NCBI GenBank assembly: GCA_900317215.1
Contig: ONFW01000019.1
Span: forward strand, 1 to 18,632
Source: an uncultured Eubacteriales bacterium
GTDB lineage: Bacteria; Bacillota; Clostridia; Oscillospirales; Acutalibacteraceae
Length of the DNA: 18,632 nt
Reading direction: 5' to 3'
The position numbers were made by a program, and so were the translations under genes. This document shows, piece by piece, positions 1 through 6,585 of this stretch. Numbering within the stretch: the first letter of the stretch is position 1; each line of letters begins with the position of its first letter. The notes below the pieces were generated by a model. That model was not told where the DNA came from. It saw only the letters and a program-made list of their open reading frames with translations, and made no database searches.

Positions 1-28
1 GCTCCTGCGTTTGTTATAATTCCTTTTC

Positions 29-2215
29 TCAGTTGCTTTCGGGCTTGCCGAATATCGTCTGATACAGGAAGGCGAAGGGATATTTGTAATCGCCGTTGAA
101 GAAGTATTCTCCATGGCTTGGTGAGCCTATGTTCTCATGGTACATATAGTCGTACTTGTCTCTTGTGTTGAAGCTGAGCGGCGCTTCTCCGTCCTGATAT
201 ACCCACCATGCGATGAGCTCGCCTGTTTCGATATTCCACAGGCTCGCCCTGAACACCTTGTAATAGAAGGTCTCAGTATGGTCAGGATCGTCCTGATCCG
301 TATAAGAAACGGGGATATATCCCATGGATTCCGCCACACCGAGAACGAGGGGTGCATCTCCGCTCATCACCTTTTCAGCCTTTTCCATAGTAAATACGGA
401 GTACATGGTGTTTTCGTCGTTTACATCGTGGTAGAAATGCATTATATCGTCGAAAAAATTTCCTTTCATCTGAGCCTGAGCTATTTCTTCGTTATAGTCT
501 TCCACATTGCAGTCGGTGCAGTGGGTATCGTCTGAATAGACTCCGAAATTCAGCACGTCTGCATAGCGTGAGGCTTCAGAGGGGCTTATCTCCTTATCGG
601 ACGGGAAGCATTTGCCCAATGCATTTGCTGCTACAAATTCACTGACCTTAGCATACGTATACTGCTCGCATTTATCAAAGAAGGGCTTTAGCTTGGCGGC
701 GTTCGGATCAAATCTGTCCCTGACTGCGACACTGTTTAGCTCGGTATCCTCAGGAATAATGTTGTAGTCGATCTTTTCCGATACGGGGTTATCGCTTGAC
801 TCACAGAACGAAAGACCGGTCAGATATTTGAGCTTGCCGCCGAAAGTGACCTTTTCAAGTGAGCTGCAGCCCTGAAAGCCCGAATCTATGCAGTTGACGT
901 CACCGTTAAAGGAGAGGTTTTTCAGCGCAGTACAGTCCTTGAAGGACTCCTCAATTTCGTCGACCTCATTTCTGAAGGAAACATCGGTGAGCTTGGTAGC
1001 CTCTTTGAAGGATTCTTTTATCGTTCCGACGCTGCCGCCGAATCCGACCTCTTTGATACTGTCGAGATAATTGAAGCATTTTTCTATGCTCTCCACCTTT
1101 CCCGTAAATACAACGGAATACTTTTTGCCTGCAGAGCTCTCTTCCGAGTCGGGATCTCTGTTGAAGCAATCTTCGATTTTGCCAACATCTCCGTTGAATA
1201 ATACATTTTTAACGCCCGAATCCGTGAATGCACTGCTGCTGATCTCGTTGACGTCTGCATTGAAAACGATATTCTCCAGGGCATAGCATTTATAGAACGA
1301 AAATGATCCTATGTCTTCTACCGTTCCTCCAAAGGTCACGTTTTTGATAGATTCAGACTCAGCGAAGGCCGAATTTCCTATCTTGATCTGTTTGCTATTG
1401 ATCGTGATCGTTTCCAGCTTTTTTGTGCTGTATGCAAAATAGGACGGAAGATCACAGATCTCGCCTTTGAAAACCAACTCCTTAAGCGACGGGCTGCATG
1501 CAAAAAGCGGCTCAGTATTCACGTTTTCATATTCGTAATCCTTTATGATCTGTACCGAGCCTTCAAATACAGCCTTTTCAAGCGAGTCGCAGCCAACAAA
1601 CGAGCTTCTTGCATCCTTCAGGCTTCCCATTGTCAGGCTTTTAAGCCCTCTACAGTTCATAAAGGAGTCCCGCAGATGCTCAAAGGTACATATCAGCGAA
1701 ACACTCTGGAGCTTTGGACAATTATTAAAGGAGTTCCATACACCCCTCAGAGTCCTTGGGACGGATAAGGATTCGAGAGCGGAATTTCCTTCCTTAAACA
1801 GTCCGTCTATTGCGGATATGCCTTCAGCTATCGTCAGCTCCTGCAGTGTATTGCAGCCCTTTGAGGTCCCTACCACCGCAAGCACCGGATTGCCCTCATA
1901 TTCAGCAGGGACAGAGAGCTTAGCGGGAGTCTCCCCCTCTATGACACAGGCATAGGCTTTTTTGCCCTCCTCCTTTGCAGAGCTTATCTCTGCGCCAAGC
2001 TCTTCAAACTCTTTAAGATCCTTGTACTCATCCTTTTTCAGCAGCTCTGACAATTCAACATACTTATATTCATAGGCAGCTTCATCGAGCTTTTCTTTGT
2101 CAATAGAAAACAGACCTCCGATGCTGTTTTCCTGTGTTCCGCCTGAGCAGGACGAAAAAGCTGCCGCCGAAAGCAGCACCGCTGTAATACAGATAATTGA
2201 TGTAAGTCTTTTCAT
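29..2215 (-). CDS. BspA-type leucine-rich-repeat lipoprotein
   Basis: Probable surface-anchored lipoprotein of 728 residues. Seen: Lys/Arg start, hydrophobic segment and lipobox FSSC with lipidated Cys23. Residues ~95-490 hold irregular repeats of about 20-25 residues of the type 'L-x-x-V-x-F-x-G-x-V-x-x-I-x-x-x-F-x-x-C', the TpLRR/BspA (LRR_5) pattern. Residues ~499-728 form a distinct non-LRR domain with acidic and aromatic residues and four Cys, which I do not recognise. LRR proteins of this type are known as secreted or surface binding proteins in gut bacteria; the ligand cannot be told here. The ATG start is supported by GAAAGGAAG. It lies 19 nt downstream of ispF and is probably co-transcribed with it. 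No convincing terminator is visible in the 28 nt left before the window edge. Lipoprotein and LRR calls are firm; the role is unknown. Confidence 0.88.
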   Translation of the reverse strand: MKRLTSIICITAVLLSAAAFSSCSGGTQENSIGGLFSIDKEKLDEAAYEYKYVELSELLKKDEYKDLKEFEELGAEISSAKEEGKKAYACVIEGETPAKLSVPAEYEGNPVLAVVGTSKGCNTLQELTIAEGISAIDGLFKEGNSALESLSVPRTLRGVWNSFNNCPKLQSVSLICTFEHLRDSFMNCRGLKSLTMGSLKDARSSFVGCDSLEKAVFEGSVQIIKDYEYENVNTEPLFACSPSLKELVFKGEICDLPSYFAYSTKKLETITINSKQIKIGNSAFAESESIKNVTFGGTVEDIGSFSFYKCYALENIVFNADVNEISSSAFTDSGVKNVLFNGDVGKIEDCFNRDPDSEESSAGKKYSVVFTGKVESIEKCFNYLDSIKEVGFGGSVGTIKESFKEATKLTDVSFRNEVDEIEESFKDCTALKNLSFNGDVNCIDSGFQGCSSLEKVTFGGKLKYLTGLSFCESSDNPVSEKIDYNIIPEDTELNSVAVRDRFDPNAAKLKPFFDKCEQYTYAKVSEFVAANALGKCFPSDKEISPSEASRYADVLNFGVYSDDTHCTDCNVEDYNEEIAQAQMKGNFFDDIMHFYHDVNDENTMYSVFTMEKAEKVMSGDAPLVLGVAESMGYIPVSYTDQDDPDHTETFYYKVFRASLWNIETGELIAWWVYQDGEAPLSFNTRDKYDYMYHENIGSPSHGEYFFNGDYKYPFAFLYQTIFGKPESN

Positions 2216-2234
2216 TTATAGCACTTCCTTTCAT

Positions 2235-2711
2235 TTATTTATAAATGAGAGCAACGCAGTGCGCGGAGATCCCCTCAAGCCTGCCCGTAAAGCCCAGCTT
2301 TTCTTCTGTGGTCGCCTTTATACTTATACAGCCGATATCAAGCCCCATAACTTCGGCGATATTCCTTCGCATATCGTCTATATATGGTCTGAGCTTCGGC
2401 TTCTGTGCGATCACTGTAGCGTCTATGTTGGATACAGAATATCCCTTTTCCGCTAACAGCTCGCACACTCCTTTAAGCAGGATAAGACTGTCAGCGTCCT
2501 TATAGGCTTTATCACTGTCAGGAAAATGCATTCCTATATCGCCCAATGCCGCAGCGCCCAGAAGTGCGTCCATCACCGCATGAACAAGAACATCAGCGTC
2601 CGAATGACCGAGAAGTCCCATTTCATAGGGAATAACTGTTCCGCCTAAGATCAGCCTTCGACCCTCGCAAAAGCGGTGTACATCATACCCATGCCCTACC
2701 CTTATCATCAT
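2235..2711 (-). CDS. ispF: 2-C-methyl-D-erythritol 2,4-cyclodiphosphate synthase
   Basis: Cytoplasmic MEP-pathway enzyme converting CDP-methylerythritol 2-phosphate to the cyclic 2,4-diphosphate with release of CMP, for isoprenoid synthesis. Using the ATG at 2711 the protein has 158 residues, normal for the family. Metal ligands fit Asp10 and His12 (GYDVH) and His44 (VLVHA); GHSDAD (35-40) and the signature TTEEKLGFTGR followed by EGI (134-148) are intact. The frame also opens with a GTG at 2717, but AAAGGAGGAG sits 9 nt before the ATG at 2711 and too close to the GTG, so the ATG is preferred. The usual partner ispD is not next to it. It leads a two-gene transcript with the LRR lipoprotein and diverges from the XRE gene across about 90 bp. 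Confidence 0.97.
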   Translation of the reverse strand: MMIRVGHGYDVHRFCEGRRLILGGTVIPYEMGLLGHSDADVLVHAVMDALLGAAALGDIGMHFPDSDKAYKDADSLILLKGVCELLAEKGYSVSNIDATVIAQKPKLRPYIDDMRRNIAEVMGLDIGCISIKATTEEKLGFTGRLEGISAHCVALIYK

Positions 2712-2748
2712 TTTCACACTCCTCCTTTCATAATTATTCTGTGATAGC

Positions 2749-2777
2749 TTGTAAACAGGAAGGTTTTATTATACAAT
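2749..2777 (+). promoter_or_regulatory. sigma-A-type promoter for the XRE gene
   Basis: TTGTAA (2749-2754) and TACAAT (2772-2777) are 17 nt apart, which would start transcription near 2784, only about 20 nt before the ATG at 2805. The same AT-rich stretch probably also contains the start of the divergent ispF transcript, but I could not assign a clean minus-strand promoter. Confidence 0.5.
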
Positions 2778-2804
2778 ATAAAAAAACATGCTTTGGAGGA
2801 TATC

Positions 2805-3218
2805 ATGACCTTTGCAGAAAAATGCAGAAGCTACAGAACGGCAAAGCGTCTCACTCAGAAGGAGGTCGCCGCCGCTGTAGGGATCAGCAAAAGGACCTAT
2901 ATTTATTATGAAACAGGAGAAAAGCTCCCCAGAAGGCTCGAGACCGCCGAAAAGCTTGCGAGGCTGTTCGGTGTGGAGCTGAATGAGCTTGTCGTGCTTG
3001 ATGACGAACGCTTTCTTGAACTGAGAAAAAAACGTCCGGTCGGTGAAAGAGCAGACGAGCTTATAAACGAGCTGAGAGCTCTTCTCATGGACGAGACAAA
3101 GGACAGAGATAAACGATCTCAGACAGTAGCAAGGCTCAAGGAACTGTGCGCCGAATTTGAACGTGCCTTCAATGAAAAGCTAAACGAGACAGAGACCCAT
3201 AACGAAAGCGAGGACTGA
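2805..3218 (+). CDS. XRE-family helix-turn-helix transcriptional regulator
   Basis: Small DNA-binding protein of 137 residues. Residues ~3-60 are a Cro/CI-type HTH: 'RLTQKEVAAAVGISKRTYIYYE' fits helices 2 and 3, followed by the 'G-x-x-x-P' turn and the 'AEKLARLFGVELNEL' helix. The C-terminal ~70 residues are charged and predicted helical, likely for oligomerisation. An upstream in-frame TTG at 2793 overlaps the GGAGGA ribosome site (2795-2800) that serves the ATG at 2805, so the ATG is the start. The gene diverges from ispF and ends 3 nt before the convergent nuclease gene with no terminator between. Targets are unknown; the neighbouring promoters are natural candidates. Confidence 0.88.
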   Translation: MTFAEKCRSYRTAKRLTQKEVAAAVGISKRTYIYYETGEKLPRRLETAEKLARLFGVELNELVVLDDERFLELRKKRPVGERADELINELRALLMDETKDRDKRSQTVARLKELCAEFERAFNEKLNETETHNESED

Positions 3219-3221
3219 GCC

Positions 3222-4148
3222 TTATTGCTTTGACAGGCAGCTCCCGCACGGACTGTATCCCTGTGCGATAAGCTCTGAAAGACTGCTCGTTACGGTTTTC
3301 TTATTCTCGGACTTGATAGACGCCACCGAGCCGCAGTCAGGCAGATGAACCTTTTTGTTCTTTGTATTGATAACATACTTCTTTACGTCCGAGCTGTCCT
3401 GAGAGGCCTCAGACGTACTGCCGCCCTTCTGCTCCCTGCTCGTACCGTCAGCATAGTTGATAACTACATTCGGCTGAATATTATAGGCGTAAATATTGAA
3501 GCACACACCCTCACCGTTGTCCTCAACGGAATACGCCTCCATTTCGACGCCCCTTGCGACAAGCTCATTGCCGTTAAATACCGGAGTGACCCTATACATT
3601 ACATGGTTGCTTGTCTCCTTTACATAGTCAGCCACCATATTTTCAAACGGCAGCATTCCCTCAACATTGAGATATCTTGTCCCCGTGATGAGATTTTTTT
3701 CGTTTGCATTCTCTGCCGTTAGCTGAAATCCAATGAGATGACAGCGGTTATACAGAGATTTTCCGTCTACAAAATCATATTTTATGCTCTGCCAGCCTGT
3801 CGGCTTTACCTGACTGATATTTCCCCGTTTTTCTGTGGGCATTGTTTCCCTGCACACGCACGCCACACAAAAGCCGCATCTGCCAAGCTCGTCAAGGTCG
3901 CTGTAGTATTCATAGGCCTCTGTCATATATTCTGAGCTTTCAAAGTATGGTACATTGTTGTTTATCTCAACAAATGCATCATTCTTATACTCGGGTACGG
4001 TGTCAATAGTATATCCGCCCTCTGATGCGGAAACAGGCGGTCTGCTTACCTTTGGAGCCTCGCTTACAGGCAGAATTCCGCAGGAGGGCAGTACGATACA
4101 GGTGAATACGGTCAGCAGCAGAGCAAGGGTTGTTTTTATTTTTTTCAT
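3222..4148 (-). CDS. Secreted DNA/RNA non-specific endonuclease lipoprotein (beta-beta-alpha metal type)
   Basis: Predicted lipoprotein nuclease, 308 residues. Seen: signal segment with lipobox LPSC (Cys23); a low-complexity spacer; a nuclease domain about 70-230; and a separate C-terminal module. The core motif is Asn134-Arg-Cys-His137 followed by LIGFQL and then ENANEKNLITGTRYLN, as in streptococcal Spd-type and many Firmicute nucleases, where NRCH replaces DRGH. His137 would be the general base, with Asn161 and perhaps Glu169 as metal-site candidates. Residues ~256-308 contain His268, Cys272, Cys301 and Cys304, resembling an Ada-like metal-binding module. Family knowledge suggests extracellular nucleic-acid degradation for nutrition, competitor DNA or competence. 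The start codon overlaps the stop of the upstream DHFR-fold gene by 4 nt (ATGA), so the two are translationally coupled. Confidence 0.88.
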   Translation of the reverse strand: MKKIKTTLALLLTVFTCIVLPSCGILPVSEAPKVSRPPVSASEGGYTIDTVPEYKNDAFVEINNNVPYFESSEYMTEAYEYYSDLDELGRCGFCVACVCRETMPTEKRGNISQVKPTGWQSIKYDFVDGKSLYNRCHLIGFQLTAENANEKNLITGTRYLNVEGMLPFENMVADYVKETSNHVMYRVTPVFNGNELVARGVEMEAYSVEDNGEGVCFNIYAYNIQPNVVINYADGTSREQKGGSTSEASQDSSDVKKYVINTKNKKVHLPDCGSVASIKSENKKTVTSSLSELIAQGYSPCGSCLSKQ

Positions 4149-4549
4149 CTGACATATACCTCCCTGGTAATAAGTTCATGTGAGCTGCCCCGGAATTCCT
4201 CAGTAGAGTCAAGCTTAAATGCTGACATATCGAGCGTGAGCTTTTTATCGGACGGATAGTGCCGGTTCCAGCGGTAGAGGATTATCCCGTTTATCCTGTC
4301 GATGAATGAGGACGGATCAGTCACCTCAACAAAGCAGATATCCTCATCGCCTGCAGAATCAATAAAACTGTTGTCAACGGTTATTCTGTCCTCGTAGCCG
4401 GAAAAAAGAGACAATGAATAGCTGCCGATGAAGACCTTCCTCTCTCCGGCAGTTTCCATAAGATCCTTTATGAGAAGGCTGTCTCTGCTCTGTCTGCGCT
4501 TATTAAAGGATATTCCGTTTTTATCGTCGATGCATATTGCCAATATCAT
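4145..4549 (-). CDS. Small DHFR-fold-like protein of unknown function
   Basis: 134 residues from the ATG at 4549, which has GGGGAGG 8 nt upstream; the frame stays open to 4609 but that extension has no ribosome site. The protein follows the dihydrofolate reductase layout by eye: an opening 'MILAICIDDKNGIS', a 'KVFIGSYS' segment where DHFR has its 'VIMGRxT' strand, and an ending 'LDSTEEFRGSSHELITREVYVR' where DHFR closes with its final strands. It lacks the DHFR 'LPW' element and the Gly-Gly nucleotide loop and is about 25 residues short, so DHFR activity is doubtful. I recall similar clostridial proteins carrying the automatic name 'ribonuclease Z'; no HxHxDH metallo-beta-lactamase motif is present, so that name would be unjustified. 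It is coupled by ATGA overlap to the nuclease lipoprotein. The gene is real; its function is unknown. Confidence 0.72.
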   Translation of the reverse strand: MILAICIDDKNGISFNKRRQSRDSLLIKDLMETAGERKVFIGSYSLSLFSGYEDRITVDNSFIDSAGDEDICFVEVTDPSSFIDRINGIILYRWNRHYPSDKKLTLDMSAFKLDSTEEFRGSSHELITREVYVR

Positions 4550-4584
4550 TATCAGTACCTCCCCGAAGGCTTTTTCCTTGCAGA

Positions 4585-4606
4585 AGCCTGCATGTGTCGG
4601 CAGGCT
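4585..4606 (-). other. Leader hairpin upstream of the DHFR-fold gene
   Basis: Within the predicted 5' leader, AGCCTGC and GCAGGCT form a perfect 7-bp stem with an 8-nt loop. The 3' arm (AGGCTT on the minus strand) can pair instead with AAGCCT just upstream of the GGGGAGG ribosome site. No known riboswitch class is recognised. Confidence 0.45.
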
Positions 4607-4633
4607 CAATGTATAAAAAAATTACTTTATCCT

Positions 4634-4662
4634 ATTATATACCATGATCCTACACTATACAA
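4634..4662 (-). promoter_or_regulatory. Promoter for the DHFR-fold/nuclease pair
   Basis: On the minus strand TTGTAT (4657-4662) and a perfect TATAAT (4634-4639) are exactly 17 nt apart. Initiation near 4627 would give a leader of about 78 nt that contains the hairpin at 4585-4606. Confidence 0.7.
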
Positions 4663-4695
4663 GAAACTTTTCTGTAATAATTACAGGATTAATCA

Positions 4696-4724
4696 TTGAC
4701 ACAGACGGTTTTTATTTCTATACT
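4696..4724 (+). promoter_or_regulatory. Strong sigma-A-type promoter for ddh
   Basis: A perfect TTGACA (4696-4701) and TATACT (4719-4724) are separated by 17 nt. Transcription would start near 4731, with AGAAGGAG at 4743-4750 placed 8 nt before the ATG. The promoter is divergent from the one at 4634-4662; about 33 bp separate the two -35 boxes. Confidence 0.85.
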
Positions 4725-4758
4725 ATATTTATGATTTCAATCAGAAGGAGACAGGAAA

Positions 4759-5745
4759 ATGAAAACAAGAATCGGTATTTCAGGCTACGGAAATTTAGGC
4801 AGAGGAACAGAGCTCGCTGTTGCTGCGGCTGATGACATGGAGCTTGCGGCAGTTTTTACAAGGCGCGACCCCTCGGGCGTAAGGATACTCACCCCCGATG
4901 TTCCTGTTGTCAGCGTTGATGAGCTGGAAGCATGGAAGGACAAGATAGACGTTCTTATTCTCTGCGGAGGGAGCGCCACTGATCTTCCGGTGCAGACCCC
5001 GAAGTATGCCTCCATGTTCAATGTGATAGACAGCTTCGATACACATGCAAGGATTCCGGAGCATTTTGCAGCAGTTGATAAGGCTGCTAAGGAAAGCGGT
5101 CATATCGGAATGATATCTGTCGGCTGGGATCCGGGTCTGTTCTCACTCAACAGAGTATATGCCAACGCCATACTCCCCGACGGAAAGGATTATACCTTCT
5201 GGGGCAAGGGCGTAAGTCAGGGACATTCTGACGCTGTGAGAAGGATCAAGGGCGTAAAAAATGCAAAGCAGTATACCATACCGATAGACAAGGCTCTCGA
5301 GGCTGTAAGAAACGGCGAGGATCCGGAGCTTTCCACCAGGGACAAACATCTCAGGGAGTGCTTTGTAGTTCTTGAGGAAGGCGCAGACGCAGCGGAGATA
5401 GAGAGACAGATAAAGGAAATGCCCAACTATTTTGCAGATTACAATACTATAGTTCATTTTATTGACGAGGATGAATTTGCAAGAGAGCACAGCGGCATGG
5501 CTCACGGCGGTTTTGTATTCAGATCCGGCAGAACGGGGATCAACAAGGAAAACAAGCATATCATTGAATACAGGATCACACTTGACTCTAATCCCGAGTT
5601 TACCACGAGCGTACTCATAGCCTACGCAAGAGCTGTAAAGAGAATGTATGACGAGGGTATGACAGGCTGCAAGACTGTGCTTGATGTGCCTCCCGCATAT
5701 CTCTGCACTCAGTCGGGCGATGAGCTGAGAGCTCATTTCCTTTGA
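4759..5745 (+). CDS. ddh: meso-Diaminopimelate dehydrogenase
   Basis: NADPH-dependent cytoplasmic enzyme (EC 1.4.1.16) that makes meso-2,6-diaminopimelate from tetrahydrodipicolinate and ammonia in one step, feeding lysine and peptidoglycan synthesis. 328 residues, matching the family. Seen: dinucleotide-binding motif GYGNLGRG (9-16), FTRRDP where the NADPH phosphate is read (33-38), DSFDTH (91-96), SVGWDPG (120-126), and the substrate-site segment WGKGVSQGHSDAVRRI (148-163). The ATG has an ideal AGAAGGAG. It is monocistronic, with its own strong promoter and a terminator, so probably constitutively expressed. Presence of Ddh shows the short dehydrogenase branch of DAP synthesis, which only some bacteria have; other lysine genes are not nearby. 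Confidence 0.96.
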   Translation: MKTRIGISGYGNLGRGTELAVAAADDMELAAVFTRRDPSGVRILTPDVPVVSVDELEAWKDKIDVLILCGGSATDLPVQTPKYASMFNVIDSFDTHARIPEHFAAVDKAAKESGHIGMISVGWDPGLFSLNRVYANAILPDGKDYTFWGKGVSQGHSDAVRRIKGVKNAKQYTIPIDKALEAVRNGEDPELSTRDKHLRECFVVLEEGADAAEIERQIKEMPNYFADYNTIVHFIDEDEFAREHSGMAHGGFVFRSGRTGINKENKHIIEYRITLDSNPEFTTSVLIAYARAVKRMYDEGMTGCKTVLDVPPAYLCTQSGDELRAHFL

Positions 5746-5754
5746 AATAAAAGT

Positions 5755-5808
5755 GAAAAAACAGCGGATCGCCGTTTGAACTGCGGCAGTCCGCTGTAAT
5801 TTTTTTAT
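5755..5808. terminator. Bidirectional terminator between ddh and the cytidylate-kinase-like gene
   Basis: ACAGCGGA (5761-5768) pairs with TCCGCTGT (5790-5797) and the stem continues through an inner GCCG/CGGC after one G-T pair and one mismatch. A T-run follows on the plus strand (AATTTTTTT), and the A-run before it (AAAAAA) gives a T-run on the minus strand, so it can stop both convergent genes. Confidence 0.88.
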
Positions 5809-6404
5809 AAGCCTGAGATCAGCTCTGCATAGCTTGAAATGACCTTGACCGCCTGTTCATAGCTGATTCGGGAGGTATCGAAGCACAGGTCAAAATTCCT
5901 TGCATTATCCTGATGTCGGCCTGTGTGATATCTGTAGTAGTCCTCTCTGTGCCTGTCGATCTGTTTTATGGTTTTTTCAGCCTCTTTTTCAGAGATATGG
6001 AGCATTTCGCTGACCCTTTGGATACACAGCTCCGTCGGCGCCCACACAAACACACGGATCAGTCTGTGCCTGCTGCTTCTGAGGATAGTATCGGCACATC
6101 TCCCGATTATAACGCAGTCACTCTTGTCAGCCAGCTCCCTTATAGTCTGAGACTGAGACAGAAAAACTTCATCTTTGCTGACATATTTATTCTTTTCCTC
6201 AGGTATGGTGATATCCGGCTTTCGTTTAGAAAGACCCTCGTCATTATCCGAAAGCAGGCTTGCCGGAACTCCGCTCTTTGCTGAGGTCAGATAGATCAGC
6301 TCTCTGTCATAACAGGGGATCCCTGCTCTTTCTGCGGCAAGCCGTCCTATTTTTCTGCCGCCGCTGCCGTAGGTTCTTGAAATGGTAATGATCGTATTTG
6401 CCAT
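5805..6404 (-). CDS. Cytidylate-kinase-like family protein
   Basis: 199-residue P-loop protein of the Cytidylate_kin2 type (AAK_26-like). Seen: N-terminal strand and phosphate loop 'ITISRTYGSGGRKIGRLAAE' (about 6-25), then CYDRELI, a typical next motif in this family; 'ADKSDCVIIGRCAD' (about 91-104), and an Arg-rich lid region 'DRHREDYYRYHTGR'. The family is common in Firmicutes and is distinct from canonical Cmk; substrates are generally unproven, so I give no gene symbol. The ATG has GGGAGG 7 nt upstream. It is a single gene with its own promoter and a terminator shared with ddh. A 14-bp perfect palindrome covers its predicted transcription start. Confidence 0.85.
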   Translation of the reverse strand: MANTIITISRTYGSGGRKIGRLAAERAGIPCYDRELIYLTSAKSGVPASLLSDNDEGLSKRKPDITIPEEKNKYVSKDEVFLSQSQTIRELADKSDCVIIGRCADTILRSSRHRLIRVFVWAPTELCIQRVSEMLHISEKEAEKTIKQIDRHREDYYRYHTGRHQDNARNFDLCFDTSRISYEQAVKVISSYAELISGL

Positions 6405-6419
6405 AATGACGCCTCCCGC

Positions 6420-6433
6420 AGTATTATAATACT
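6420..6433. promoter_or_regulatory. 14-bp perfect palindrome at the predicted start of transcription
   Basis: AGTATTATAATACT is its own reverse complement. It lies just downstream of the TAAAAT -10 of the minus-strand promoter and is centred on the expected start site near 6427, where a repressor operator would sit. It also contains overlapping TATAAT hexamers on both strands, so it could instead be a symmetric -10. Confidence 0.45.
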
Positions 6434-6462
6434 ATTTTAGACCATAGTCAGCCTTCGGTCAA
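6434..6462 (-). promoter_or_regulatory. Promoter for the cytidylate-kinase-like gene
   Basis: On the minus strand TTGACC (6457-6462) and TAAAAT (6434-6439) are 17 nt apart. Initiation near 6427 would give a leader of about 23 nt with GGGAGG before the ATG at 6404. An alternative pairing uses CTGACT (6446-6451) with TATAAT (6423-6428), also 17 nt apart. Confidence 0.62.
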
Positions 6463-6585
6463 GGCAGTATTCAAAAAATTATTATCAGGAAAAAAATGGA
6501 AGGAATATTATTTATCAGTCTGAAAATAATATATAGCGTGAGCAGATTTGTCTCAACAGAGAATTGAAAGCTGAGGAGATATAAC

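Noticed and set aside
137..535. 132-residue open frame opposite the LRR lipoprotein
   Set aside because: Shadow of the LRR gene; no ribosome site, no domain.
4145..4549. Naming the DHFR-fold protein 'ribonuclease Z' or DHFR
   Set aside because: No metallo-beta-lactamase motif for the first, and key catalytic/cofactor motifs are missing for the second.
5143..5736. 197-residue open frame antisense to ddh
   Set aside because: It mirrors a well-supported enzyme gene; composition is atypical (many Cys, Tyr, Ile) and no start signal is present.
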